Made by a program: the position numbers and the translations under genes
Notes under the pieces: model-generated
What the model was told of the DNA's origin: nothing
The model's input: only the letters and a program-made list of their open reading frames with translations
The model's database searches: none
Source: Chloroflexota bacterium
Lineage (GTDB): Bacteria > Chloroflexota > Anaerolineae > Promineifilales > Promineifilaceae
NCBI GenBank assembly: GCA_018004935.1
Contig: JAGNBF010000015.1
Location: 33,992-97,991 of the forward strand
Length of the DNA: 64,000 nucleotides
Reading direction: 5' to 3'
Shown: in pieces, positions 52,369-61,586 of the stretch
Numbering within the stretch: the first letter of the stretch is position 1
Layout: each line of letters opens with the position of its first letter

Positions 52369-52457
52369 TTTACAGGCCCTTAATCGTTACCTATAGTTCG
52401 TGAAATTTACGGCAAACCCTCTTTGGTTCTGGCTTATCCAGGTTAAGGAAATCAGCT

Positions 52458-53231
52458 TTGATTTACGTCATTTTAGGCATGCACAAATCGGGCACGACAC
52501 TGGTGTCACAAATATTGCACCATTCAGGCATCAACATGGGTGATGGCCTCGAACAAGGTATCACATATGACCAGGGCAACCAGTATGAACGGGAATCTTC
52601 CTGGCACCTCAATGAAGCCATTTTGCATTCCCGTAGCCAGAGAAGCATACATATAAAGCGCCCCCGCACATTAAACTTCACTCCAGAACAGCGCCTCTGT
52701 ATGCGCGAAATCATTACTTCCGGCCAGCGTCAATATACCGATTGGGGGTTCAAAGATCCACGCACCTGCCTGGTCTACCCCCTCTGGGCCACCGAACTAC
52801 CCGAACACAAACTCATCATTGTCTACCGGGATCCGGCAGAAGCCTGGCCCCGCTACCGTCCCCAACATACACGCAACCGGTATCGGGAGCCTTATCGGGC
52901 CTGGAGCTATCTGCTCAGTTGGTGCGAACACAATGCCAACATTCTCACCTACCTGGCACAAACGCCCTGCGACTTTCTGGTGCTGGAATACAAAGCTCTG
53001 GTTACAACCCAAGCCGAGTTTGACCGGTTGCAACGTTTCGTCAATCGGCCACTCACGGACCAGCGCAAACCGGACCTCTATCGCAACCGTAATCAGCAAC
53101 ATTGGCTCTTATCGCTGGTTGAACCATTTCTATATCGGCTGAAAGGGTACAGACCCCAGACCATCTTGCAACAACTTGAGGCATATCGTTATGAACCTGA
53201 TCCGACAGGCATCACCACGTTCTCTATTTGA
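52458..53231 (+). CDS. Sulfotransferase-like protein, second of three
   Basis: 257 residues. The phosphosulfate loop is HKSGTT at 9-14, at the very N-terminus (MIYVILGMHKSGTT). WGFKDPRTCLVYPLW and KLIIVYRDPAEAWPRY match the sulfotransferase central region. The start is TTG, supported by AAGGAAATCAGC just upstream and by the position of the binding loop; no ATG lies before that loop. The C-terminus overlaps the O-antigen ligase gene by 41 bp. No GCGGCCGC site. Confidence 0.78.
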   Translation: MIYVILGMHKSGTTLVSQILHHSGINMGDGLEQGITYDQGNQYERESSWHLNEAILHSRSQRSIHIKRPRTLNFTPEQRLCMREIITSGQRQYTDWGFKDPRTCLVYPLWATELPEHKLIIVYRDPAEAWPRYRPQHTRNRYREPYRAWSYLLSWCEHNANILTYLAQTPCDFLVLEYKALVTTQAEFDRLQRFVNRPLTDQRKPDLYRNRNQQHWLLSLVEPFLYRLKGYRPQTILQQLEAYRYEPDPTGITTFSI

Positions 53232-54681
53232 TCCCCCGACCTTCTTTATGGTGGGGGCGATTGGCCTGGGGCTGATGACTGGCCTTACGGTGATATTGAG
53301 TCCAGGGTGGCTCTGGCCTGTGGCTATTGTCATGGCCTTGTTACTTGTCTGGATCGTTTTCACTAACCCTGATTTAGGGGTGGCGATTCTGGTTTTTTCT
53401 GTTTACACCCGTTTTTCCGATGTGATGGAGCATCATAACGGGATTCCCTCGTTTGTTTTGCCGCTGGCTATTCTCATTACGGGGGTGCTGGTGTTCCGCT
53501 GGTGGTTCTGGGGGGAAACCATTCACAGTTGGGAACAGGTGGCTATCCTGACGGGGGTTTACGGTTTTGTGGGGTTTTCGTCACTTTTGTACGCGGCCGC
53601 GCCCGACCGTTCCCAAATTATTTTGCTGGAGTACATCAAAGATGTCCTCATCCTACTGACCATTGTTCTGGCCCTGCGTCGCCGCGAATCCTTCTCTTAT
53701 GTGATCTGGGCCTTACTGTTAGCGGGCATTTTTATGGGCACACTCACCGTTTATCAACAACTCACCGGCACCTTTGCCAACAACTATGGGGGCTTTGCTC
53801 AGGCCGAGGTAAAAAATATCATCGGCGAGGTGAGTGATTATCGGGTAGCCGGGCCGGTCAGTGCGACAAATTTCTACGCCATGATTCTGGTGGTACTTGT
53901 CCCCCTGGCCTTAGATCGGTTATGGCAAGAGAAAAAAGTTTTACTCCGCCTGCTGGCTTTGTGGTCATTGGTGGTATGTTGCCTGTCCATTATTTTCACC
54001 TTTTCTCGGGGGGGCTTTTTAGCCTTATGCCTGGTCCTCATGCTGATGGTTTTACGGCAGGCAACCCGCCCCAGTCGCATTTTGTTGAGTATGGGGGTTT
54101 TGGTTGTGCTCCTGCAATTTTTACCAGCCAATTACACCGATCGCCTGGCCACGACTCTGGATCTGTTACCTGGGAGCAAGACGGATGCCCGAAATGAGAC
54201 TTCTTTCCGCGGCCGCACCAGTGAAGTCCTCGTCGCCTGGCACATCTTCACCGATCACCCCATCCTGGGCGTGGGGCTAAACAACTACAAATATTATTAC
54301 CAGGATTATGCCCAACCCCTGGGCTGGGACAACCGCCGTGAAGAGCGTTCCGCCCATAACCTTTACCTGGAAATCGCCGCCGAGACCGGGCTAATCGGAC
54401 TCGCCGCCTTTACCGCCATTCTAATCAATGCCGGACTGTCAATGCGTTTTGCCTATCGCACCCTCTTACAAACAGGCCATTATAGCGAAGCCAGCATGGT
54501 GGCGGCATTAGTCATTGGCCTGGTGGGTTATTTATTGGCCTCGTTCTTTTTACATGGGGCCTATCCGCGCTATTTCTGGTTGCTCATGGGCATTGCCCTG
54601 GGCCTCCCCCAAATTGTCACTCATTCCAGGCAGGAACTCTCCATGAGTACGGTACTGACCAAATGGAATGAAAATTTATAG
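53191..54681 (+). CDS. O-antigen ligase/polymerase-like membrane protein (Wzy/WaaL family)
   Basis: 496 residues with about twelve membrane segments. The large outer loop contains LATTLDLLPGSKTDARNETSFRGRTSEV. It is followed by WHIFTDHPILGVGLNNYKYYY and SAHNLYLEIAAETGLIGLAAF, the Wzy_C signature (GxGxxN and HNxxLxxxxExGxxG). It polymerises or transfers lipid-linked repeat units outside the membrane. GAGG lies ten bases before the ATG at 53191; a TTG at 53176 is an alternative. The first 41 bp overlap the sulfotransferase gene. Confidence 0.87.
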   Translation: MNLIRQASPRSLFDPPTFFMVGAIGLGLMTGLTVILSPGWLWPVAIVMALLLVWIVFTNPDLGVAILVFSVYTRFSDVMEHHNGIPSFVLPLAILITGVLVFRWWFWGETIHSWEQVAILTGVYGFVGFSSLLYAAAPDRSQIILLEYIKDVLILLTIVLALRRRESFSYVIWALLLAGIFMGTLTVYQQLTGTFANNYGGFAQAEVKNIIGEVSDYRVAGPVSATNFYAMILVVLVPLALDRLWQEKKVLLRLLALWSLVVCCLSIIFTFSRGGFLALCLVLMLMVLRQATRPSRILLSMGVLVVLLQFLPANYTDRLATTLDLLPGSKTDARNETSFRGRTSEVLVAWHIFTDHPILGVGLNNYKYYYQDYAQPLGWDNRREERSAHNLYLEIAAETGLIGLAAFTAILINAGLSMRFAYRTLLQTGHYSEASMVAALVIGLVGYLLASFFLHGAYPRYFWLLMGIALGLPQIVTHSRQELSMSTVLTKWNENL

Positions 54682-54791
54682 GCCGATTGGGTAAATCGCC
54701 CGCTAAGGAATCGTCCAAAAATAACCTAGGTGGCACGGTCAACAGCAAATTACCAAAGGGCGTGTTTCATCAGACCATAAGAGACAACCGT

Positions 54792-55688
54792 ATGCTCAAC
54801 AAATCACCCGTATTCGTCAACGGCTTTCAACGCGGCGGCACCAACATTTTGATGCGGCTGATCTCTTCCCATCCCCAAATGCACATTTTAGGGGCCGAGA
54901 TTCATGAGGTGTTTTATGGCCGTGAAACAGAGCCAATGAAAAAATGGGCACGGCGTCTCATGGTTATTCCTGTCTGGTTAACCGCTCGTCAACACAGCTT
55001 CTGGCCCTATCGTTTTGAAGCCAGACGCCCACTACCGGCTCTCACAAGGCGTTATGTGGATATGGTGTTTTATATGCACCAGCGATTAGCCCAAAACCAT
55101 CATTACGTCCACGGTTCATCCTCGCCGACCTCAGAGGAGACGCCCCGTATGGTATGCAAATGTGTGAATGGTGTTGTACTGGCTACTCCCATCTTTGCCC
55201 AGATGTACCCAGATGCCACCTTCATTGCTCTGGTACGCAACGGGTTGGCCCTGTGTGAAGGATTTATGCGCCGGGGGTGGAGTGCCGAGCGTTGCGGCCG
55301 CATGTATCAGCAAATTGGCACACAAATGTTGCACGACGCGGCTCATTACCCTAACTACCATATCGTCCGGTTTGAAGATCTCCTCAACGATCCGGCTCAA
55401 ACTGTTAATACGGTCTATCAACTGGCCGGTTTAGACATCAACGCCACCCCCAAGTTCAAACTCCAGGCCAAAAAATCAATGGGCCAGGATGGCCAACGCA
55501 CTATCAGCTTTGGGGCTGAGGAAAAAGCCGTCCAATGGTATCGGCTGGATGAACTCAGCCAACACCTGCACCGAGATGTCAATGAAAATCAGATTGCCCG
55601 CCTCGCCCCCGCTGATAGGGCCACTTTCATGCAGTACGCTGAGGCAACAATGGCACAGTTAGGCTACGGCCAAAAAGGCACACAATGA
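54792..55688 (+). CDS. Sulfotransferase family protein, third of three
   Basis: 298 residues. The loop QRGGTN at 13-18 (VFVNGFQRGGTNILMRLI) replaces the usual RSGTT. TFIALVRNGLALCEGFMRRGWS and YHIVRFEDLLNDPAQTVNTVYQLAGL fit the sulfotransferase core. The Gly in the third position is a known but less common variant. The frame starts upstream at 54687 without a ribosome site; the ATG at 54792 aligns with the family. The stop overlaps the flippase start by 4 bp. Confidence 0.8.
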   Translation: MLNKSPVFVNGFQRGGTNILMRLISSHPQMHILGAEIHEVFYGRETEPMKKWARRLMVIPVWLTARQHSFWPYRFEARRPLPALTRRYVDMVFYMHQRLAQNHHYVHGSSSPTSEETPRMVCKCVNGVVLATPIFAQMYPDATFIALVRNGLALCEGFMRRGWSAERCGRMYQQIGTQMLHDAAHYPNYHIVRFEDLLNDPAQTVNTVYQLAGLDINATPKFKLQAKKSMGQDGQRTISFGAEEKAVQWYRLDELSQHLHRDVNENQIARLAPADRATFMQYAEATMAQLGYGQKGTQ

Positions 55689-57202
55689 ACCAAAACCGCA
55701 ATCTGGCAAAAGCCACCTTTCAGGGAACCATGTGGGAATACACATCCCAATATACAGGCCGTTTCCTGGTCTTCATCAGCACCGCTATTCTGGCACGCCT
55801 GCTCATTAAGGAAGATTTTGGTATTGCCGGTTATGCCCTGGTGGTAATTGGTTTCCTGGAAATTGTGGAAGGGCTAGGCATTGGTTCCGCCATTATTTAT
55901 CACCACGAAGATAAAGACCGCCTCAACACCGCTTTCTGGATTGGGGTGGGAATGGGGCTGAGTCTCTTTGTTCTGAGTTTTTTTGTGGTTGCCCCGCTGG
56001 CGGGGCAATTTTTCCAGGACGCCCGCGCCGTGCCGGTCACCCAGGCCTTGGCCCTGGTGTTTCCCCTCTCCTCACTGGGGCTGGTTCCCCGTGCCCTACT
56101 GATGAAAAAGCTCGCTTTTGGCCGTAAGTTTGTACCCGAAATGAGTCGCTCCCTGAGTAAGGGAATTGTCTCCGTTGTGTTGGCGCTACTGGGTTTTGGG
56201 GCCTGGAGTTTGATCATTGGCCAGATTGCAGGCACAGCGGTTGAGACATTAGCCTACTGGTGGGTTGTGCCCTGGCGGCCGCAATTCCGTTTTCACCGTC
56301 ATTTGGCAACATCTTTGCTCAGTTACGGCACAGGCGTTATCTCCATGGAAGGGTTAGGGATTGTGATGCTCAACCTGGATTATTTGCTGATAGGACGCTA
56401 CATGAGCGCGGCCGCGTTAGGAACCTATACCCTCGCCTTCCGGGTTCCAGAACTGCTCGTCAAACAGTTTTGCAACGTTGTGGGCAACGTCACCTTCCCC
56501 ATTTACTCCCGCCTACGAGACGACCCTCAAGCCCTCAAACGAGGCTTCCTCAAAACCATGCGCTACATGACCATGCTCACCATCCCCATGGGGTTAGGGT
56601 TAGCCCTTGTCTCCCGTCCCTTCGTCCTCACCTTCTTCACCGCCAAATGGGCCGATGCCATTCCCGTCATGTCCGCGATTGCTCTCTACACCTTATTCCG
56701 CTCCCTCGTTTTTAATGCCGGAAGTGTATACAAAGCCACTGGCCGCCCCGGGTTACTCAGTCGGCTCAGTCTCATCCAGGCCGCTATCACCATCCCCGCC
56801 CTGTGGTGGGCCGTCGTCACCTACAACACCATTTTAGCCGTTGCCTGGATGCAGGTAGCCTTAGCCCTATTTTTTGGACTCGTCAAACTGGTCATGGCCG
56901 GTCATCTCGTCAACATACCCCTACATGAACTGGCCCAAACCTTCTATCCCAGTTTATTCGCCGGTGGCCTGATGGCTCTGGCTGTCTGGCTGGCCAGCCA
57001 ATGGCTTATCAACTTCCCCCCATTGTTAGAACTGCTCGGTGAAGTGGCCGTGGGCGGGCTGGTATATACCCTGGTCATCTGGCTCACCCAACGAGAAGAC
57101 ATTGTGCAGGCAAGCCTCTTAATCCGTTCTGTCTTACGCCGCCAGGGAATTGCGGGTAAAAACGAAGTGCGGCCGCAAGCCGGAGAAATGCAAAACCTTT
57201 AG
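55685..57202 (+). CDS. Wzx-type polysaccharide flippase
   Basis: 505 residues with about fourteen hydrophobic segments. The N-terminus, GTMWEYTSQYTGRFLVFISTAILARLLIKEDFGIAGYALV, is that of the MOP-superfamily polysaccharide transporter family (Wzx/RfbX, MVF-related). It moves the lipid-linked repeat unit across the membrane. The start codon overlaps the sulfotransferase stop as ATGA. With the transferase, polymerase and chain-length proteins it completes a Wzx/Wzy-dependent pathway. Confidence 0.9.
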   Translation: MNQNRNLAKATFQGTMWEYTSQYTGRFLVFISTAILARLLIKEDFGIAGYALVVIGFLEIVEGLGIGSAIIYHHEDKDRLNTAFWIGVGMGLSLFVLSFFVVAPLAGQFFQDARAVPVTQALALVFPLSSLGLVPRALLMKKLAFGRKFVPEMSRSLSKGIVSVVLALLGFGAWSLIIGQIAGTAVETLAYWWVVPWRPQFRFHRHLATSLLSYGTGVISMEGLGIVMLNLDYLLIGRYMSAAALGTYTLAFRVPELLVKQFCNVVGNVTFPIYSRLRDDPQALKRGFLKTMRYMTMLTIPMGLGLALVSRPFVLTFFTAKWADAIPVMSAIALYTLFRSLVFNAGSVYKATGRPGLLSRLSLIQAAITIPALWWAVVTYNTILAVAWMQVALALFFGLVKLVMAGHLVNIPLHELAQTFYPSLFAGGLMALAVWLASQWLINFPPLLELLGEVAVGGLVYTLVIWLTQREDIVQASLLIRSVLRRQGIAGKNEVRPQAGEMQNL

Positions 57203-57633
57203 TCATCAGCAATTCTCAATTTGGCCTGAACGTCTAAAAATGCCGAGGTCGCCCGGCCGTCAACTGGGCGTAGCACAGCCTTTCCAGGCTGTGCGCTCTA
57301 TAGGCGGAGCCGGGCTTCGGCAAAGCTCAGCCCTCGAGGATGTGTAGGGCGAACAGCCTGAAAGCCTGTTCTACGGGTTAGGCCATTTTTCGAGCGTGCT
57401 TTTGGCGGGCAACGGTTTTAACCGTTGGTTAAATTGAGAATTGCTGTTAGTCATCGTCCTACTTGACACAGAACGTGGAATGAGTATAGGCAATGGCTGA
57501 CCCTCACCCCCGCCCCCTCTCCCCAAGCGGGAAAGGGGAGTTAGTACCCTCTCCCTGGGGAGAGGGTCAGGGTGAGGGGCTGTATAGTTACCCAAAACAA
57601 ATGATTCCTTAGTAATCGTCCGTATTTAAGTAC

Positions 57634-57780
57634 GCGTTCAGTCATATATTCGTCCGCCAAACCCGCCCGGTCATAAATGACCGGGCTATGGTTACAAAGG
57701 CCGCTGGCCTTGGGTTTTAGCCCGCAGAGCTTCGTAAATGTAGCCCGGTAGTTTGACCACCGGGCGGGATAACTGAACGC
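57634..57780. repeat. Family B element with 9-bp perfect ends
   Basis: GCGTTCAGT (57634-57642) and ACTGAACGC (57772-57780). Palindromes CCCGGTCATAAATGACCGGG and CCCGGTAGTTTGACCACCGGG. In 57203-57905 there are also a CCCTCTCCCTGGGGAGAGGG palindrome at ~57550, a family F word at ~57310 and a GGCCGGTCTCCTGACCGCGCC word at ~57808; nothing coding. Confidence 0.8.
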
Positions 57781-57905
57781 TTATGTATTTAACTTAGCGA
57801 TTTGCTGTGGCCGGTCTCCTGACCGCGCCACCCACGTTATTTCTGAATGATTACTCAGGATCTCTCTGGCAAAACTGCCACCAGTATCGTTACCAAAGAA
57901 AAACC

Positions 57906-59075
57906 ATGAACAGACCTATGCGTATACTCCAGTTGGTAAGCTCCCTCACCGTGGGTGGGGCGGAACAGATCGTCCTAAGCCTGGCTGAACGGATAAATTC
58001 CTTCCAGTTTGCGCCCTATGTCTGTAGTCTGAGTGTCATCCGGCAAAATTCATTACAACCAGAGCTAGAGCGATTGGGTGTCCCCTTGCTTTCTCTCAAC
58101 AGTCGCCAATTTTATAACCTACACACCATCCGCCAGGTAGAACAATACGTTCGGGCAGAGCAGATTGATGTCATTCACACCCACCTCACCGATGCCGATA
58201 TTGTGGGGCGGATTGTAGGCTGGCGACAAAAAATACCGGTGCTTTCGACCATGCACAACATGCCACACAACTACGCCCGCCAACGGTGGGATCGGTACTG
58301 GTTAGAACGGCTCACGGCTCGTTATCTGGCTACCCATCTGGTTGCCGTTTCCCCCCGGATCCGGGAGTTGTATATTGACGAGTGGGGTATCCCTGCCCGG
58401 CGAATCAGTGCCATTAATAATTCGGTGCGGATGGAGCCATTTTTGGCAGTACCCGAATCCGTCCCCACCGAGCGGGAATTTGGTGGGCCGGTGATTACCA
58501 ATGTAGCCCGTTTCAACCCGCAAAAAGCCCAGCATATTTTGCTGGAGGCGGCGCATATCATTGTGCAAAAAATACCTACCGTCCGGTTTGTGCTGGTGGG
58601 CAAAGGTCATCTAGAAGAAAAGCTCCGGCAACAGGCTCGTGATTTGGGTATTCACGACAATGTGGTGTTTACCGGGGTCCGCCATGATATTCCCCACATT
58701 CTGGGGCAGTCAGACATTTTTGTTCTTTCGTCGCTGTGGGAAGGTGTGCCATTGTCAGTCATTGAGGCAATGGCGGCCGCGAGGCCCGTCGTCGTGACCA
58801 ATGTTGGCGGCAATCCTGAACTGGTCGAATCAGGACAGACGGGGCTGGTGGTGCCCGCCAATTCGGTGATTGCTCTGGTAGAAGCGTTATTAACCCTGCT
58901 CCAGGACGAGCCGCGCCGCCTGGCTTTAGGCCGATTAGCCCGCCAACGGGTACAACGCCTTTTTAGTATGGAACGGTTTATTCAGCAGTATGAAACGTTG
59001 TATCGGCGGTTAGGGGAAGCCGGTTATGCGGCGCTTGGTGAAATACGTTTGCCCGTGCAACCAGGAGGACATTGA
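57906..59075 (+). CDS. Glycosyltransferase family 4
   Basis: 389 residues. It begins RILQLVSSLTVGGAEQIVLSLAE, the usual acceptor-side loop. IDVIHTHLTDADIVGRI follows. The donor domain has ITNVARFNPQKAQHILLEAA, FVLVGKGHLEEKLR, and an EX7E motif in LWEGVPLSVIEAMAA. Retaining GT-B enzyme of unknown sugar specificity. The ATG at 57906 aligns with the family; the 5' open frame from 57807 is repeat-derived. The next GT4 begins 5 bp after its stop. Confidence 0.9.
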   Translation: MNRPMRILQLVSSLTVGGAEQIVLSLAERINSFQFAPYVCSLSVIRQNSLQPELERLGVPLLSLNSRQFYNLHTIRQVEQYVRAEQIDVIHTHLTDADIVGRIVGWRQKIPVLSTMHNMPHNYARQRWDRYWLERLTARYLATHLVAVSPRIRELYIDEWGIPARRISAINNSVRMEPFLAVPESVPTEREFGGPVITNVARFNPQKAQHILLEAAHIIVQKIPTVRFVLVGKGHLEEKLRQQARDLGIHDNVVFTGVRHDIPHILGQSDIFVLSSLWEGVPLSVIEAMAAARPVVVTNVGGNPELVESGQTGLVVPANSVIALVEALLTLLQDEPRRLALGRLARQRVQRLFSMERFIQQYETLYRRLGEAGYAALGEIRLPVQPGGH

Positions 59076-59079
59076 GTTT

Positions 59080-60213
59080 ATGAAGTACAGACGTTTAGGG
59101 GTAACGATGATTATCCAGGCTTATCTGCCTCACATTGGGGGGGCAGAACAGCAACTGGCGGCGCTGGCCCCTCGCCTGCGGGAACGGAATATCCATATGC
59201 AGGTGATTACCCGGCAATATCCGGGGATGAGTCGGCGAGAGGTTATTGATAAGGTGCCGATTTTCCGCCTGCCCGTGCCTGGCCCCAAAGCTATCGCCTC
59301 GCTGATATTTACCTTTTCGGCTCTGTTTTTGTTGCGCCGGTTGAAGCCGGATTTGATTCATGCCCATGAGTTACTCTCACCGACGACGACGGCCGCGGCC
59401 GCGAAACAGCAATACGGCGTGCCGGTCGTGGCTAAAGTTTTACGGGGCGGGCAACTGGGCGACCTGGCCAAACTGAAAAAGCGCACCGGCGGCGTCAAAC
59501 GAATTCAGACCTTCAAAGAATTAGTAGATGGATTTATTGTCATCAGTCAGGAAATTGATCAGGAGCTAGATGCCTGGGGCATTCCCCAACATCAGCGCTT
59601 TTTCATTCCCAATGGGGTAGATACCAACCGTTTTGAACCGGTCGGCCCGGAAGAAAAAACCTGGTTGCGCCAACGGTTACGTTTACCCAACGGCCCCCTG
59701 GCCCTCTTTACCGGGCGACTGGTTCCCGAAAAATGCCTGGATCAATTGATTCATTTGTGGCCCCACGTGCGGGCCAGTTACCCCCAGGCCCAGATCGTCT
59801 TCCTGGGGACAGGGCCAGAGGAAACCAAATTACGCCGCATGGCCGGTGAGGGAGTTACCTTTGTGGGGCACACCTCTGATGTTGTGCCCTACCTGCAAGC
59901 GGCGGATCTATTTATTTTGCCTTCTTTCACCGAAGGATTATCTAACGCCATGCTGGAAGCGATGGCTACCGGTTTACCGGTAATCGCCACCCATGTAGGT
60001 GGTGCCCCGGATGTGATCACCCACAAACAAAATGGCTGGCTTATCCCCCCACAGCAACCGGAGTGCCTGCATAATGCCATCATTACCCTGTTTACGCTAA
60101 ATGATTTGCGTTTTAACCTGGGGGAGCAGGGGCGGCGGCGGATAGAGGCGGGTTATAGCCTGGATGTGACGGCCGAGCGTTTGGTGACTTTGTATGAGCG
60201 GTTTATACCTTAG
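59080..60213 (+). CDS. Glycosyltransferase family 4
   Basis: 377 residues. It starts GVTMIIQAYLPHIGGAEQQLAALAP. DLIHAHELLSPTTTAAAAK lies near residue 105. The donor domain has FTGRLVPEKCLDQLI, IVFLGTGPEETKLRR and EX7E in FTEGLSNAMLEAMATG. AGGAGG lies upstream of the ATG at 59080, spanning the previous stop codon, and suggests re-initiation. The frame open from 59026 overlaps the preceding gene and is not preferred. Confidence 0.9.
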   Translation: MKYRRLGVTMIIQAYLPHIGGAEQQLAALAPRLRERNIHMQVITRQYPGMSRREVIDKVPIFRLPVPGPKAIASLIFTFSALFLLRRLKPDLIHAHELLSPTTTAAAAKQQYGVPVVAKVLRGGQLGDLAKLKKRTGGVKRIQTFKELVDGFIVISQEIDQELDAWGIPQHQRFFIPNGVDTNRFEPVGPEEKTWLRQRLRLPNGPLALFTGRLVPEKCLDQLIHLWPHVRASYPQAQIVFLGTGPEETKLRRMAGEGVTFVGHTSDVVPYLQAADLFILPSFTEGLSNAMLEAMATGLPVIATHVGGAPDVITHKQNGWLIPPQQPECLHNAIITLFTLNDLRFNLGEQGRRRIEAGYSLDVTAERLVTLYERFIP

Positions 60214-60221
60214 GGTTCGTA

Positions 60222-60290
60222 AAAATATAACTTCCCGGTTTAGACCTGACAGGTTTCTGAAAACCTGTCAGGTCTGGGTGGAACTAATTT
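60222..60290. repeat. Family D palindrome
   Basis: AGACCTGACAGGTTTCTG and GAAAACCTGTCAGGTCT with the AACTTCCCGGTTT flank, 9 bp after the preceding stop codon. A short CCCCTTCCCCTGGGGCAGGGG element follows at ~60320. Confidence 0.8.
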
Positions 60291-60368
60291 AGGAAAGGAA
60301 TTTTTGGGGTGCGGCTTTCCCCCTTCCCCTGGGGCAGGGGGTAGGGGCGGGGTTTTCAGGCTATTAAA

Positions 60369-61586
60369 ATGTCTTTACTCATTCTTGGATTATCAGTTGG
60401 GCTTATTCTCTATACTTATTTGGGTTACCCGGTTTTATTGGCGGTATTGGCCCGCCTGCGGCCGCGGCCCCACCATTCTGCTCCACACACCCCCACCGTC
60501 ACCCTCCTCATCGCCGCCTACAACGAAGAAACCACCATCGAAGCCAAAATTACCAACAGCCTGGCTCTAGATTACCCCGCCGAAAAGCGGCAAATTTTGG
60601 TCGCGGCCGATGGCTCCCAGGATGGTACAGCCGCTATCGTCGCCGCGTATGCTCACCGAGGGGTAGAACTTAGCTACGAACCCACCCGCCGAGGCAAAAT
60701 GGCCGCCATTAACCGGGCCATGCCCCAGGCCAGCGGGGAAATTATCGTGTTTTCTGATGCCAACAATTTTTATCAGCCCAATACCCTCAGCGAATTAGTG
60801 AAACCATTCGCCGATCCCCAGGTGGGCGTCACCAGTGGGGCTAAACTTATCAGCGCGGGGGATGGGGTGTTAGGGGAAACCGAAGGGCTGTATTGGCGGT
60901 ATGAAGCGTTCATCAAACAGAAAGAGACAACCCTCGGCTCCTGTGTGGGGGTGGCGGGTGAGGTGATGGCTCTGCGCCGGGACTTATTCACCCCACCCCC
61001 GGCCGACATCATCAACGATGATTTTTATCTGGCTATTCGGGCTTTGCAACAAGGGTATCGGGTGGTTTATGTGCCCACCGCACGCTCCATTGAGCGGGTT
61101 TCGCCCACCGCACGGGATGAAGTAACCCGGCGCACACGCATTATCGCCGGTCGTTATCAGGCCATGGGGCGGGGTCGGGACTTACTCCCCTGGCATCAAC
61201 CGTTGCTGGTGTGGCAGATAATCTCCCATAAATATTTCCGTCCCCTGGTGCCACTGGCCATGATAACTGCCCTGCTGGCTAACGTGGGGGCGGTCTGGCC
61301 GTGGGGAACCCACAGGGCCAAGACAGCGCGGCCGCGTCGTCTGGCCTGGGCAATGTTAGGGTTACAGTCTATTTTTTATGCCCTGGCATTGGTAGGGCGC
61401 TCGGTTCAGTTCGGCGGCAAGGCAGGCAAACTACTCTATGTGCCTGTCTATTTGCTTAACAGCAACGCGGCCGCACTCTCCGGCCTGGTTCGTTTTCTAA
61501 GACGGCAACAAACGGCACAGTGGCAACGGGTAGCCCGACGTGAAACACCCAGCTTCACCGGGAAAATAAAAGACCATGAAAGATAA
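60369..61586 (+). CDS. Membrane glycosyltransferase family 2
   Basis: 405 residues. One N-terminal helix (~3-25) is followed by the GT-A domain with VTLLIAAYNEETTIEAKITN, LVAADGSQDGT, the DXN/DXD-like IIVFSDANNFY, and NDDFYLAIRALQQGYRVVYVP. RTRIIAGRYQAM takes the place of the processive QxxRW motif. C-terminal helices (~295-315, 325-375) complete it. Inverting enzyme, similar to hyaluronan or cellulose synthase-like GT2 proteins, but shorter. Its end overlaps the next gene by 11 bp. Confidence 0.9.
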   Translation: MSLLILGLSVGLILYTYLGYPVLLAVLARLRPRPHHSAPHTPTVTLLIAAYNEETTIEAKITNSLALDYPAEKRQILVAADGSQDGTAAIVAAYAHRGVELSYEPTRRGKMAAINRAMPQASGEIIVFSDANNFYQPNTLSELVKPFADPQVGVTSGAKLISAGDGVLGETEGLYWRYEAFIKQKETTLGSCVGVAGEVMALRRDLFTPPPADIINDDFYLAIRALQQGYRVVYVPTARSIERVSPTARDEVTRRTRIIAGRYQAMGRGRDLLPWHQPLLVWQIISHKYFRPLVPLAMITALLANVGAVWPWGTHRAKTARPRRLAWAMLGLQSIFYALALVGRSVQFGGKAGKLLYVPVYLLNSNAAALSGLVRFLRRQQTAQWQRVARRETPSFTGKIKDHER

